Below are positions 28,055 to 37,444 of a DNA stretch of 64,000 bases, one piece after another. The translations under genes and the position numbers were made by a program. The stretch lies in the NCBI RefSeq assembly GCF_018336815.1, contig NZ_CP050497.1:1612001-1676000 (forward strand), written 5' to 3'. The stretch's first letter is position 1. Every line of letters begins with the position of its first letter. The stretch comes from Treponema vincentii (GTDB lineage: Bacteria > Spirochaetota > Spirochaetia > Treponematales > Treponemataceae). Below the pieces are notes generated by a model, which worked only from the letters and a program-made list of their open reading frames with translations, was not told where the DNA came from and searched no databases.

Positions 28055-29133
28055 ATCAGTACCTCCCGTATTATAGAAGTATCAACTTCGCGTACCTGTG
28101 TTTTAAGGATATTCTCCTGAAGAACAAGCCGGATCACCCCTCCGCGGTTCTTTTTATCTTTTTTCATGCGTGCGATAATCGCATCAGCAAAAGAACCATC
28201 CTTAAACCGTCTACTAAAGTAGACAGAATCTGTGCACCAGTCGTAACGGTTAAGAATTGTTGTAAAGTCATCAGCATAGTCTTTATCGGTGAGTTGCAAA
28301 CGGAGACCTACGGCTAAGGCGCGGGATATACCCCATGCGACGGCGTCTCCGTGCGGTATGGAAAAATGGGCTAAACTTTCGAGTGCGTGACCAAAGGTAT
28401 GTCCGAAATTTAAGAAAGCGCGTTCTCCTTGTTCGGTAAAATCCCGCTCGACAACCCGAGCTTTTGCCTCCGCTGCGCGGCGAATTAGCTTCGAAATGCA
28501 GGCGCTATCTCTGCGGACAATCTCATCATGCTGGGTTACGAACATTTGATACAGTTCGGTATCGTAGAGGACTCCCGTTTTCAGTATTTCTGCAAGGCCG
28601 GAGCGATATTCGGCTTCCGGTAAGGAACGGAGTACCGGAAAACAGAGGATAATCGATGAGGCGGCGTAAAACGTACCGATAAGGTTTTTATAACCGGAAA
28701 GGTTAATTGCCGTTTTGCCGCCGATGCTTGCGTCAGCCATTGCGAGCACGGTTGTCGGCACCAGAATACATCGGACACCGCGCATATAGAGTGAAGCGGC
28801 AAGGGCGGTTATGTCGCACACTGCGCCGCCGCCGAACGCAATAAAACAAGCGTGCCGGTCAAGTTCATATTCGGCAGCTTTCTCGGCAATAAGCGCAAGA
28901 TTTTTTAAGTTTTTTGCAGCATCTCCTGCCGACAGCACTACCAGCGGCACTTGAGCGGAAAAATTTTCAGCTTGCCGTAAAAGAGGGAGCGTATGCTCGT
29001 CGCATACGTACAATGCGTCTACTCTCCCCTTCTCTTCCGAAAGTTCAGGGAGCCGGATGGTATCCGAGTGCCACCAAACCTGCGTAGTTCCGTGCGGCGT
29101 AGAAAACGAAAACGATTGTGGTAATTGTTTCAT
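28051..29133 (-). CDS. aroB: 3-dehydroquinate synthase
   Basis: Second step of the shikimate pathway, DAHP to 3-dehydroquinate; uses NAD+ and a divalent metal. GGGAVCDITALAASLYMRG matches the NAD-binding region. Metal and active-site motifs include DASIGGKTAINL, GLAEILKTG and NFGHTFGHALE. Length of 360 is usual. It is followed at once by the desulfurase gene. Confidence 0.94.
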   Translation of the reverse strand: MKQLPQSFSFSTPHGTTQVWWHSDTIRLPELSEEKGRVDALYVCDEHTLPLLRQAENFSAQVPLVVLSAGDAAKNLKNLALIAEKAAEYELDRHACFIAFGGGAVCDITALAASLYMRGVRCILVPTTVLAMADASIGGKTAINLSGYKNLIGTFYAASSIILCFPVLRSLPEAEYRSGLAEILKTGVLYDTELYQMFVTQHDEIVRRDSACISKLIRRAAEAKARVVERDFTEQGERAFLNFGHTFGHALESLAHFSIPHGDAVAWGISRALAVGLRLQLTDKDYADDFTTILNRYDWCTDSVYFSRRFKDGSFADAIIARMKKDKKNRGGVIRLVLQENILKTQVREVDTSIIREVLI

Positions 29134-29158
29134 CGGTTTTTTGCTAAAGTTTTAAACG

Positions 29159-31096
29159 TTAGTCGGTGTGTGAGGCTGCCGGAGCCGCCGTTCGCGATGT
29201 TTTTCTATTTTTTATTTTTAACCAGAGCAGTTTTTCCGTTTCATAATTAGGATTTAAGTCCGTCCGCCAATAAAAAAACATTCGCACACCGCGTATCAGC
29301 TGTCTAACCGGCTTAGCTGCTCTTTTGCAGATACCGTAAACAGGAATAACGATAAGACCGGGTACTTCATTTGCTTCCATTGTAAACTGGATCTTTCCTT
29401 CGGGGTCTTCAAGCTGTATCCATGACACTTTATTGAATGCCTCCGTCGTAATACAGCGTTCTTTCTTTTGATTATCATCACAGTCATACAACGATAAAGA
29501 AGGCACAATAGAATCGGTTTCCTCCAAGGCAATATCAATTTCAGCAACAAAATAAGCGGAAAGATTAAAAGGACTATCGTTTTTTAAGATGTACTGAACC
29601 TGTGTTCCTTCGGGAAAAAAGGTGTATTGTTTACGCAGAGAAACCGGCTGCTTGATACCGGAATCAAATAAACCGGAAGTTGACAGTTTCAGCTCAGAGC
29701 GGATTGTATTAATTTCGGTTTCTTGATAGGTATTATCGGAAAATACGGTTGTAAGCGCTTCCGGCAGCCCATCTTGGAGGCGCTGCAAGGCTGCTTCCGA
29801 TAAGAGATAGTCGATAAACATCCCCGAATGCTCGAGCGGCATATCGGAATAATTTTTATAAGCAGAGAATACATCACATTCAAAAATCTTCCCGCCGTGA
29901 TGATGCACATACATATTTAATGATGAACGTTGCGATAAGACTTCTTTAAAACCGTCCATATCGATATCATATCGGGTAAGGCCTTCGGTAAATATACCCG
30001 GAAGCCGCGTTTGTTTTTCGGCAACAAGCAGTTTTCGATAGGCAATACAGCGTAATTCGTTATGGTATTCGGGGATACAAGGTTCCAGCGCGAAAAGCTC
30101 TGCGTTTTGCGCTTTCCATAGCTCTTGCAAGGCATATTTTTTACGCGCTTTATCGCCTTTCATACCGTTTGCTAACATATTCACATACATCATTTTTGAA
30201 TAAATTTTAAAGGCATCACGCTGCAGCGTAATGGTATGTTTTACCGCATGTCCTGTCGGAGTATCGCAAAGAATGGTATTTGAATCGACGTATACCGGCA
30301 GATGCGGGCGCCGCCGCTTCATCAATTCAGCCGTATGGGTAAGCCGTATGACCGAATCCGGTTGATTACATATATCAATAAAAGAAGAAAACCAGTTCTG
30401 CCCATCTTTATTCTTTTCGAGGCATTTTATATAAGTTTTAACCGGTAAGAAAAGAAGATACATCGATTCTCCGGTAGATGAGGCTGCATTTGCTAATTTA
30501 TCATAAAATTCTTGCGGTGTACGGTTTAGAAAATCAAGATCATCGGGAATATACGGAAATACGGTTATCGTTTTTCCTTTATCTTCAACAATTGCAGGAG
30601 AAAAATCAGCATTTTGATTATTTTGTTCTCTATATTGAGGAAATAGGCGATAATCGAGGAGACAATATTCCATACCGCACCGAGTAAACGGTGTAATCAA
30701 TGACGGTGTCCATGCAGAAGCAGTTAAAAAAAGACCGCGTGGCCGCTTTCCGAAATGGGTACGGATAGCAGAAGTCATCATCTCAATTTGACCGATAACA
30801 TCGGGAGCCGACAAGAGCGAGAGATAGGGCTGGTAATATCCTCCGCCCAGAAGCTCAATTTGCTTACGGGAAAGCATATTGTTAAGCAACATCGTATATG
30901 CTTGACGCTTCCCTTTCTGCCACTCTAAAAAGCTGCCTGTTGCAAAAATAGTCAGAGGCAGTTTTTCTTCCGCTTGAATACCGGAAAAAAAAGATTTATA
31001 CAGCGATGCAATGTCATTTTTATCAATCTGCTGCAAATAGGAGATGGAAAGCTGTACGCAAAAGCATAAATGTACATTTTTCTTCGAGGTATTCAC
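29159..31096 (-). CDS. GH57-like protein lacking the catalytic motifs (probable pseudoenzyme)
   Basis: Shape of a GH57 alpha-glucanotransferase/amylase: a (beta/alpha)7 part with ELLGGGYYQPYLSLL and RPRGLFLTASAWTPSL, then a beta-rich C-terminal half. In active GH57 enzymes the last motif reads like GVWLTERVW with the nucleophile Glu; here an Ala stands there. The family's first HNHQP motif appears as VQLSI, and the DGEKFG motif with the acid/base Asp as LPVKTYI. It is therefore probably non-hydrolytic, perhaps a glucan-binding or regulatory relative. GTG 31096 has AAGGA seven bases upstream, better than the in-frame ATG at 31156, which lies ahead of a possible -10 (TATACAAT). Confidence 0.7.
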   Translation of the reverse strand: MNTSKKNVHLCFCVQLSISYLQQIDKNDIASLYKSFFSGIQAEEKLPLTIFATGSFLEWQKGKRQAYTMLLNNMLSRKQIELLGGGYYQPYLSLLSAPDVIGQIEMMTSAIRTHFGKRPRGLFLTASAWTPSLITPFTRCGMEYCLLDYRLFPQYREQNNQNADFSPAIVEDKGKTITVFPYIPDDLDFLNRTPQEFYDKLANAASSTGESMYLLFLPVKTYIKCLEKNKDGQNWFSSFIDICNQPDSVIRLTHTAELMKRRRPHLPVYVDSNTILCDTPTGHAVKHTITLQRDAFKIYSKMMYVNMLANGMKGDKARKKYALQELWKAQNAELFALEPCIPEYHNELRCIAYRKLLVAEKQTRLPGIFTEGLTRYDIDMDGFKEVLSQRSSLNMYVHHHGGKIFECDVFSAYKNYSDMPLEHSGMFIDYLLSEAALQRLQDGLPEALTTVFSDNTYQETEINTIRSELKLSTSGLFDSGIKQPVSLRKQYTFFPEGTQVQYILKNDSPFNLSAYFVAEIDIALEETDSIVPSLSLYDCDDNQKKERCITTEAFNKVSWIQLEDPEGKIQFTMEANEVPGLIVIPVYGICKRAAKPVRQLIRGVRMFFYWRTDLNPNYETEKLLWLKIKNRKTSRTAAPAASHTD

Positions 31097-31210
31097 AGGA
31101 TCATCCTTACTAAAACAATGCTTATTGTATACTATTTTTAGTAAATATGGAAGCATAAATTTTCGTATTCATAGCAACTGTATCAGAAAATTTTAAGTGA
31201 AAGCCTCCTT

Positions 31211-31250
31211 GGGTAGCTCTAAAAACTTCAGCTAGTTGTTAGAGATACCC
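31211..31250. repeat. TCTCTAA-family hairpin
   Basis: GGGTAGCTCTAA at 31211-31222 and TTAGAGATACCC at 31239-31250, one mismatch. It lies between the GH57-like gene and ftsH, both on the minus strand, so it may end the ftsH transcript. Confidence 0.55.
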
Positions 31251-31271
31251 GATGAGTATTTTTTATGTTGA

Positions 31272-33350
31272 TTATTGATGAGAAGTGGATGAATCCGAGT
31301 CATCGGCAGCGGGCTTGTCCGTTTCGGCGACTGCATCGGATGAATCAGACAGTGTAGTTTCCGGCGCTGCGAGGACAGGTTGGTGCGGTAACTGAGATTC
31401 CGCCTTGATAATATCCTCAAATTCTTGTTTATCAATCGTTTCTTTCTCAAGCAGGCGCTTTGCAATATAGTCCAACAGGGACTTTTTTGCTTGTAACCGG
31501 TTTACAACGATGGCGTATTGCTCTTCCATGATGCGGGCAATCTCTTCATCGATATACTGCTGCGTTGTTTCAGAGTATTCGCGTACCAGCTGAGGATCCC
31601 CCGCTCCGTATCCACTGCCCCGCTTTGAAAGCGCAACGTTTTTAAAGCGGTCGCTCATACCATAGTCGGTTATCATACCGCGGATAATATCGGTAGCGCG
31701 TGAAAGATCATTTGCAGCGCCGGTGGAAACAACGCCGAACTGCACAAATTCGGCAGCCCGCCCGCCAAGCAGACAGTCAACCTCTGCAAGCAATTCCTTT
31801 TCAGTGCGCAGGAAGCGGTCTTCTTCGGGGATGTTTAGGGTATAGCCAAGCGCTGCAATACCGCGCGGTATAATGGAAACCTTATGTACCTTATCCGCCC
31901 CTTCGGTAAAGGCGGCCGTTATAGCGTGGCCTGTTTCATGGTAGGCAACAATCTGGCGTTCTTTTTCCTTGATTACCCTACTCTTCTTCTGCAAACCGGC
32001 GATGGCCTTTTCCACCGCTTCGTTGAGGTCTTCCGCAATAACTTCTTTACGACCGCCGCGCACCGCAAGCAACGCAGCCTCGTTAATCACGTTTGCAAGA
32101 TCCGCGCCCGAAAAACCGCTCGTAATCCGCGCCGTATCGCTGAGATCAATTCCGCTGGAAAGCTTCACATTCTTGGCATGTATCTTGAGAATTTGCTCCC
32201 GCCCTTTCATATCGGGGCGATCAACCGCTACCTGCCGGTCAAACCGTCCGGGACGAAGCAGCGCGGGATCTAGAACATCAGGCCGGTTGGTTGCCGCAAG
32301 CAAAATGAGTCCCGTGCTGTTATCGAATCCATCCATTTCTACGAGCAGCTGATTGAGCGTCTGCTCCCGCTCGTCGTTTGAATGAATGGAATTCAGACGA
32401 GACTTACCGATGGCATCCAGCTCGTCGATAAATATGATACAGGGAGCTTTTTCCCGTGCTTGTTTAAAAAGGTCGCGTACGCGAGAGGCTCCGACACCGA
32501 CGAACATCTCTACAAAGTCCGAACCGCTGATTCTAAAGAAAGGAACACCGGATTCCCCTGCAACGGCGCGAGCCAGTAAGGTCTTTCCGGTACCGGGCGG
32601 GCCAACCAATAAGACACCCCGAGGTATTTTACCGCCTATTTCGGTATATTTTTGAGGGTATTTTAAAAAGTCTACAACTTCAACCAGTTCTTCTTTTGCC
32701 TCATCGACACCTGCGACATCGCTAAAGCGGGTGGTAACTTTTCCTTCCTCGACAGCTGCGGATCGCGCTTGCCCTCCGGAAAAGATACTGCCGCCGAGTC
32801 CGCCGAGATTCGAGGTGAAACGCTTCATCACAAAATGCCAGAGAAGGAAGATAAAACCGAACGGAAGTATCCATTGTACCAAAAAGTCGACAAGAAAGTT
32901 ATTTTCTTTAGGGCGTACTAAATAAATGACATTGTGCTCATCCAGCAGCTGTAAAAAAGATTCCGAATAGATCCCGACCGTTTGATAGGCGTCTCCCGTA
33001 TCTGCCGACAAAAACGGCAATCTGCTGCGGGTTTGCTCACTGCTCGCCTGCGTCTTTGTTTGCCCGATAAAATACGTCGGTCCCATAATGACTTTGACGA
33101 TTTCACCCGATGCAACGCGATCTTTAAACTCCGAAAAGGGAATAACATTCGCATCTTGCTTCATCAAAAACTGGTTTGCAATAAGCAGCGCGATAAACAC
33201 GCCGACAATAATAGCGATAAAAGGAAGTTTCGGTTTCTTTTGATCCTTGTTGTTATTATTGTTATTGGACGGTTCCGGACTCAACTTAAAAAAATTAAAG
33301 GGATCTCGTTCGTTCGGATCCTTTTTATTCTTATCATCATTTTGATTCAT
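31272..33350 (-). CDS. ftsH: ATP-dependent zinc metalloprotease FtsH
   Basis: Membrane-bound AAA+ protease that degrades damaged and short-lived proteins. Two membrane helices (about 44-63 and 160-183) precede the AAA domain with Walker A GPPGTGKT, Walker [12 protein letters not shown] and the [23 protein letters not shown]. The zinc site is HETGH ([14 protein letters not shown]), with a downstream Asp in the ATD region. A Ser/Asp-rich tail ends the protein. It has 692 residues. A polar, Asn-rich N-terminal region of ~40 residues precedes the first helix. Confidence 0.96.
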   Translation of the reverse strand: MNQNDDKNKKDPNERDPFNFFKLSPEPSNNNNNNKDQKKPKLPFIAIIVGVFIALLIANQFLMKQDANVIPFSEFKDRVASGEIVKVIMGPTYFIGQTKTQASSEQTRSRLPFLSADTGDAYQTVGIYSESFLQLLDEHNVIYLVRPKENNFLVDFLVQWILPFGFIFLLWHFVMKRFTSNLGGLGGSIFSGGQARSAAVEEGKVTTRFSDVAGVDEAKEELVEVVDFLKYPQKYTEIGGKIPRGVLLVGPPGTGKTLLARAVAGESGVPFFRISGSDFVEMFVGVGASRVRDLFKQAREKAPCIIFIDELDAIGKSRLNSIHSNDEREQTLNQLLVEMDGFDNSTGLILLAATNRPDVLDPALLRPGRFDRQVAVDRPDMKGREQILKIHAKNVKLSSGIDLSDTARITSGFSGADLANVINEAALLAVRGGRKEVIAEDLNEAVEKAIAGLQKKSRVIKEKERQIVAYHETGHAITAAFTEGADKVHKVSIIPRGIAALGYTLNIPEEDRFLRTEKELLAEVDCLLGGRAAEFVQFGVVSTGAANDLSRATDIIRGMITDYGMSDRFKNVALSKRGSGYGAGDPQLVREYSETTQQYIDEEIARIMEEQYAIVVNRLQAKKSLLDYIAKRLLEKETIDKQEFEDIIKAESQLPHQPVLAAPETTLSDSSDAVAETDKPAADDSDSSTSHQ

Positions 33351-33589
33351 AATTGCCGTTGCCTCATCTTTTTATTTTAGGATTCCGCTCAAAACTTCGG
33401 TGAAGGTAGTGGAGATTCCCTATCTTATAAGGCATAACATACTCAAAAAAGACAATATAGACAAGCAGGATATTCAAAAAGTCAGGGCAAATGCATCAAG
33501 TTCTCCGCAATACGCGCCTGCAGAATAATGGAAAACAAGGAAAAGTTTTATAATTGACGATACCGGAAATAGATGATAGAATTGCATTT
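33351..33589. other. Divergent intergenic region between ftsH and the RsbU-like gene
   Basis: About 240 bp with no open gene. It must hold both divergent promoters, but I see no confident -35/-10 pair with proper spacing. Confidence 0.5.
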
Positions 33590-35242
33590 ATGAAAATAGT
33601 TTCCGCCGCAACGGTGTTTCTTGCGGTAAGTGTAATATGTTGCTTGTTTTTCATAATACGAGCTATAAGAAATAGAAAAAGTGCACAATCAGTTCGGTTA
33701 TATAACATTGTATTGGTTGTGATTATGCTCTTGTCGATAGCGGCAGCTTTGTTTTTCAGGCATACATCTTTTCCTCTTGCGTCGACAGCACTCGGCGCTC
33801 TTTGTTTTATACTATTAGTGATTATTGCATCAAACGATGCGGTCTACCGGCGGGAATATACAACGCTCAAAACGCAGACGGAGCTAATACAAGAAGAACT
33901 GGTTAAGGCGCAACGGCCTGATGAAACTGCAATGAGGGCAAAAGAATTGTTACCGGTCGGCAATACGTTCCTGATAAAAGCCGCCGAAGCGATACGACAA
34001 CGAACCGATACGTCCGGTATTCTCGGTTTTATCAATAAAATCATGATAGAACAGCTCTTTGCAGACGGAGGTGTTATCCTTACCATCGGTGAATTTGAAG
34101 ACGTGCTCAGCGTTAAGGCGTATAGTGGAAATTATCCGCCGCCGTATAAGCTGCCCGATGATGTGCCGCACCAGCAAGAGCAGGTTGCCACTAATTTTAG
34201 ATATGCGGAATTTCCACTCAATAATTCATTTTTCGGTGAGGCCGCGCGTTCGGCACAATCGATTTTAATTCCGCATGCACAGGACGATAGTAGAATTGTT
34301 ATCAACGGAGAAGAGCCGTTCCTCTTGCCGGGTTCGTTATTAACGCTACCAATGATTTATCACGGTACGGTAGCGGGGCTGATTTCTTTATCACGCAGTA
34401 CCGAGCATGCACCGTTTACCGAATCCGATGTACAAATCGGCGAAATATTGACCAGCTATGCAACGGCTGCTCTGAGACTGATATATGATTTGCAGGATGA
34501 AACGGAATTAAACACCATCGAAAACGAAACCGATATTGCGAGCCGTATTCAAAGAATCTTGCTTCCTAAGAAGATTGTCGACACAGCGGACTTGAATTTT
34601 TCAGTGCTTTTTAATCAGGCGCGAGGCGTTTGCAGTGATTACTATGATATTATTCAGAATCAGAAAGATAGGCTTTTCTGTATTACCGCAGACGTTGCCG
34701 GAAAAAGTATTCACGCCTGTATCGTTATGGTGATGATTCGCTCGTTGCTCTATCTTATCACCAATACGGCGCAGAACACTCAGAGTATCCTCGATATTTT
34801 AAATAAGGGTATTACCGGAAAAATATCGATTGACCACTATGCAAGCATATCGTTATTGACGTATATTCCTGTAGAGAAAAGCATTGAATATGTAAATGCC
34901 GGAACGCAGTCTCTCCTCTTGTGGAAAGCTTCGACAAAGAAATTAGTGCGGCTTGAACAAAAATCGGATCCTATCGGTGTAGATAGTAAATCGGTTTATA
35001 TCTGCAAAAGGATTCCTGTTGAAAAAGGAGATATCGCTGTTTTGTTTACCGACGGTATTATCGAAACACTGAATGATCGGGGCGAACCGTTTGGATTAAA
35101 AGCTCTTGCGGAGCTTTTGGCTGCAAACGCTACATTGTCGGCGAAAGCCATTACCGATAAAATCAATAAGCAAATAAAGATGTTTATGGGAAAGACATCA
35201 CCGCATGATGATCAGACGGTGATGATTATTAAGGTAAAATAG
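33590..35242 (+). CDS. RsbU-like membrane PP2C phosphatase (SpoIIE domain) with GAF-like region
   Basis: Serine phosphatase that probably dephosphorylates the STAS partner encoded next. Two N-terminal membrane helices (about 5-25 and 40-75) are followed by a short coiled coil, a GAF-like segment (~130-300) and a SpoIIE domain from ~330. The metal-binding residues are readable in CITADVAGKS, LFTDGIIE and SPHDDQTVMIIK. The start at 33590 is preferred over the TTG at 33554, which would add 12 residues. No strong ribosome site for either. First gene of a three-gene set. Confidence 0.84.
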   Translation: MKIVSAATVFLAVSVICCLFFIIRAIRNRKSAQSVRLYNIVLVVIMLLSIAAALFFRHTSFPLASTALGALCFILLVIIASNDAVYRREYTTLKTQTELIQEELVKAQRPDETAMRAKELLPVGNTFLIKAAEAIRQRTDTSGILGFINKIMIEQLFADGGVILTIGEFEDVLSVKAYSGNYPPPYKLPDDVPHQQEQVATNFRYAEFPLNNSFFGEAARSAQSILIPHAQDDSRIVINGEEPFLLPGSLLTLPMIYHGTVAGLISLSRSTEHAPFTESDVQIGEILTSYATAALRLIYDLQDETELNTIENETDIASRIQRILLPKKIVDTADLNFSVLFNQARGVCSDYYDIIQNQKDRLFCITADVAGKSIHACIVMVMIRSLLYLITNTAQNTQSILDILNKGITGKISIDHYASISLLTYIPVEKSIEYVNAGTQSLLLWKASTKKLVRLEQKSDPIGVDSKSVYICKRIPVEKGDIAVLFTDGIIETLNDRGEPFGLKALAELLAANATLSAKAITDKINKQIKMFMGKTSPHDDQTVMIIKVK

Positions 35243-35260
35243 CGTGAAGGAGAACGGAAT

Positions 35261-35605
35261 ATGGAACTGAAAATCCGAAAAAACAAGGATATATACATTG
35301 TCGATATAAGCGGAGAAATGGATTTATACAATTCGTATAAACTAAAGGAGTTGATTACCAAGATGCTTGAACGTCAGATTCAATGTATCGTACTCAATCT
35401 TGAAGAAGTTGAATATATCGATTCTTCCGGTATCGGCGCGTTGATTTATATTTGTTCAACCTTAAAAAAGAAAAACTTAAAATTATATATTACTAATATT
35501 CACGGTTCGGTAAAAAAAGTTATCGAATTAACAAAGTTGATGGGTTTCTTTCCCATCACTAATACTTTGGAAGAAGCACTGCAAAAATTAGCCGATAGTC
35601 AATAA
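35261..35605 (+). CDS. STAS-domain anti-sigma factor antagonist (RsbV/SpoIIAA-like)
   Basis: A 114-residue single-domain STAS protein. The phospho-acceptor Ser lies in EYIDSSGIGALIY. When unphosphorylated it should bind the anti-sigma kinase encoded next and free its target. GGAG stands nine bases before ATG 35261. No sigma factor gene is adjacent, so the final output is unknown; in spirochaetes such modules may act on something other than a sigma factor. Confidence 0.9.
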   Translation: MELKIRKNKDIYIVDISGEMDLYNSYKLKELITKMLERQIQCIVLNLEEVEYIDSSGIGALIYICSTLKKKNLKLYITNIHGSVKKVIELTKLMGFFPITNTLEEALQKLADSQ

Positions 35606-35625
35606 AAATAGGAGAAAGTTACAAT

Positions 35626-36165
35626 ATGATTAAAGAGTTACGTGTTGATGGAAATGATCCGTTGTTTGATAAGACCGGTATGCTCTATAAGGAATTCCCT
35701 TCGGATTTTCGGCAGATTCGCTATTTTACCCTTTTAATTGTTCAATCCGCTCCGTTGGAAATTAAAGGAATTAACCTGCTTGAACAGCAAATCAGTGAAA
35801 TTATCAAAAATGCCGTAAAGCATGGAAATAAATGCGACCCTAAAAAGAAAGTGAAGGTGTGGTACGAGTTTAGCCCCGAACACGCACACCTCATCGTAGA
35901 AGACGAAGGTTCCGGCTTTAAAGACATAGAAAAATGGAACGAGTTTAACCGGAAACGGCTTGAATGTCTGCATAAGCAGGATTTTACAAACCTCGGCGAC
36001 TATGTTTCCTTTAGGACAGCGCAGAGTGATGAAAATGACGGCGGGAATGCATTATTTGCCGCTCTTGAGTACTGGAACGGCGGTTTTGTATTCGGCGATA
36101 AGCGTAATTCGATCGCGATGCTGAAACAATACCCCAAAAAACGCCACGGTATTGCAATAGAATAA
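35626..36165 (+). CDS. RsbW/SpoIIAB-like serine kinase (HATPase_c)
   Basis: A 179-residue anti-sigma-type kinase. The GHKL ATP pocket shows the N box EIIKNAVKHGNKC and the G1 box VEDEGSGFKD. It should phosphorylate the STAS protein and bind an unknown partner. GGAGA stands about nine bases before ATG 35626. Last gene of the partner-switching trio. A C-terminal extension (WNGGFVFGDKRNSIAMLKQYPKK) goes beyond the minimal domain. Confidence 0.87.
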   Translation: MIKELRVDGNDPLFDKTGMLYKEFPSDFRQIRYFTLLIVQSAPLEIKGINLLEQQISEIIKNAVKHGNKCDPKKKVKVWYEFSPEHAHLIVEDEGSGFKDIEKWNEFNRKRLECLHKQDFTNLGDYVSFRTAQSDENDGGNALFAALEYWNGGFVFGDKRNSIAMLKQYPKKRHGIAIE

Positions 36166-36415
36166 AATAACACGGTGCTAATACGCCTTTTCCATCCCGC
36201 CGTTTGTAGCAATGGGGATATCTCAAAAGTTGCTTACTTTTTCAACAAGCTGACGGAGCAATTAATCCTAAGGCTCCGCCTTTCCACGGAACTGAAGTTT
36301 TTAAAAAGGCTACTCAAAAAATCAACAACCCCGACGCAAGTATCGGGGTTGTTGATTTTAGAAGAAAGCGATCTTTTACCGCCCTGTTTCGAAAAACCGG
36401 TGTCGGAGAATCTAT
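36166..36415. other. Convergent intergenic region with repeats and terminator
   Basis: 250 bp with no gene between the kinase and the arginase-family gene. It contains GGGGATATCTCAAAAGT at 36211, an arm of the GGGG-CTGTCC repeat family, and the strong hairpin at 36318-36359. Confidence 0.55.
36318..36359. terminator. Bidirectional rho-independent terminator
   Basis: Perfect 17-bp inverted repeat AAAATCAACAACCCCGA (36318-36334) and TCGGGGTTGTTGATTTT (36343-36359) with an 8-base loop. T runs follow on both strands. It would stop both the kinase gene (plus) and the arginase-family gene (minus). Its sequence recurs in the hairpins at 38884-38985. Confidence 0.8.
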
Positions 36416-37399
36416 TTACGCCTGATTCTTTTTGTATTCTGCGAGACCATTCAAATAGTAGAGCGCAGCCCAACAGGCATCGTGGGACGCAGTCTGATAA
36501 CTTAGAACATCCGGATAGATTTCTACAAAATCAAACCCTTTTGCTCCGTAAAGCCCGGCTTCATGAACCATCATGCACAACTCATAGGAGCTAAGCCCGC
36601 ACATATCCTGCGGGCCTTGAGGCATACAAGATGCATCCAGTGCGTCTGCACAGATAGTTATATAGACTTGCTCCGTATCTTTAAATGCCACCGCAATAGC
36701 CTCATCGATAGAAGCCTTCCACCCGTTTTCCTTGATCTCACGAGCAAGAATAATGTGTGCGCCGAATTTTTTTGCATTGTTAAATTCATCGCGATGATTC
36801 CGCGGGCCGCGAATTCCTATATGGACGATTTTCTCAGGATCAATGTTTGGGTCATTGTACATACGGTAAAACGGAGAACAGCGGGATAATTCATCGTCCC
36901 CGAAACGTGCATAGTTGTCCAAATGCGCATCAAAGTGCAGAACACCGATCTTGTGGGGATGCCGTTTTGCAATTTCACTGATAATAGGATATGCTATGCC
37001 GTGATCTCCGCCGAATGTAATAGGAAATAGCCCTTCATCAATAATTTCCCCAATCCGCTCCCGCACTTTTTCAAAGGTAAAACCGTAGTCGCCGTTACGG
37101 CAGGCAACATCGCCATAATCGCCGATTTTCAGGTAATCTGTACAGTCAATACCAAAATCCGGCAAAAAACCGGTATAACGGATTGAAACGGAACGGATGG
37201 ATTTTGGCCCCTCAGTACAGGAAGAGTATCCGCCTATAGTACAGCCGCCCTCCCATGGAATACCAATGACTGCGGCATCCAGTCCTTTAAGATCCGACCG
37301 GCATTCCAGCACCGGAAGATTGAGCCACGAAGGAACTCCGCTGTAAATAGTATTTGGCAGAAAGTTAGGGTCATAAATTGTAGGTTTGCTGTAGCGCAT
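36416..37399 (-). CDS. Arginase/agmatinase-family ureohydrolase with a Cys at one metal-ligand position
   Basis: Two-metal (usually Mn) hydrolase that releases urea or a related product from a guanidine-type substrate; agmatinase, formiminoglutamase or guanidinase are all possible. Motifs: GGDHGIAYPI, HFDAHLDNYARF with three ligands, and TICADALDAS. The last differs from the family pattern SxDxDxxDP in that the first Asp is Cys. 327 residues. GGAGG precedes ATG 37399. It is transcribed just after an NRAMP metal transporter, which would suit an Mn enzyme. Confidence 0.85.
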   Translation of the reverse strand: MRYSKPTIYDPNFLPNTIYSGVPSWLNLPVLECRSDLKGLDAAVIGIPWEGGCTIGGYSSCTEGPKSIRSVSIRYTGFLPDFGIDCTDYLKIGDYGDVACRNGDYGFTFEKVRERIGEIIDEGLFPITFGGDHGIAYPIISEIAKRHPHKIGVLHFDAHLDNYARFGDDELSRCSPFYRMYNDPNIDPEKIVHIGIRGPRNHRDEFNNAKKFGAHIILAREIKENGWKASIDEAIAVAFKDTEQVYITICADALDASCMPQGPQDMCGLSSYELCMMVHEAGLYGAKGFDFVEIYPDVLSYQTASHDACWAALYYLNGLAEYKKNQA

Positions 37400-37444
37400 A
37401 ATTTTACGTCCTCCTTGTATAAAATCGTATTAAATACTCTTGTA

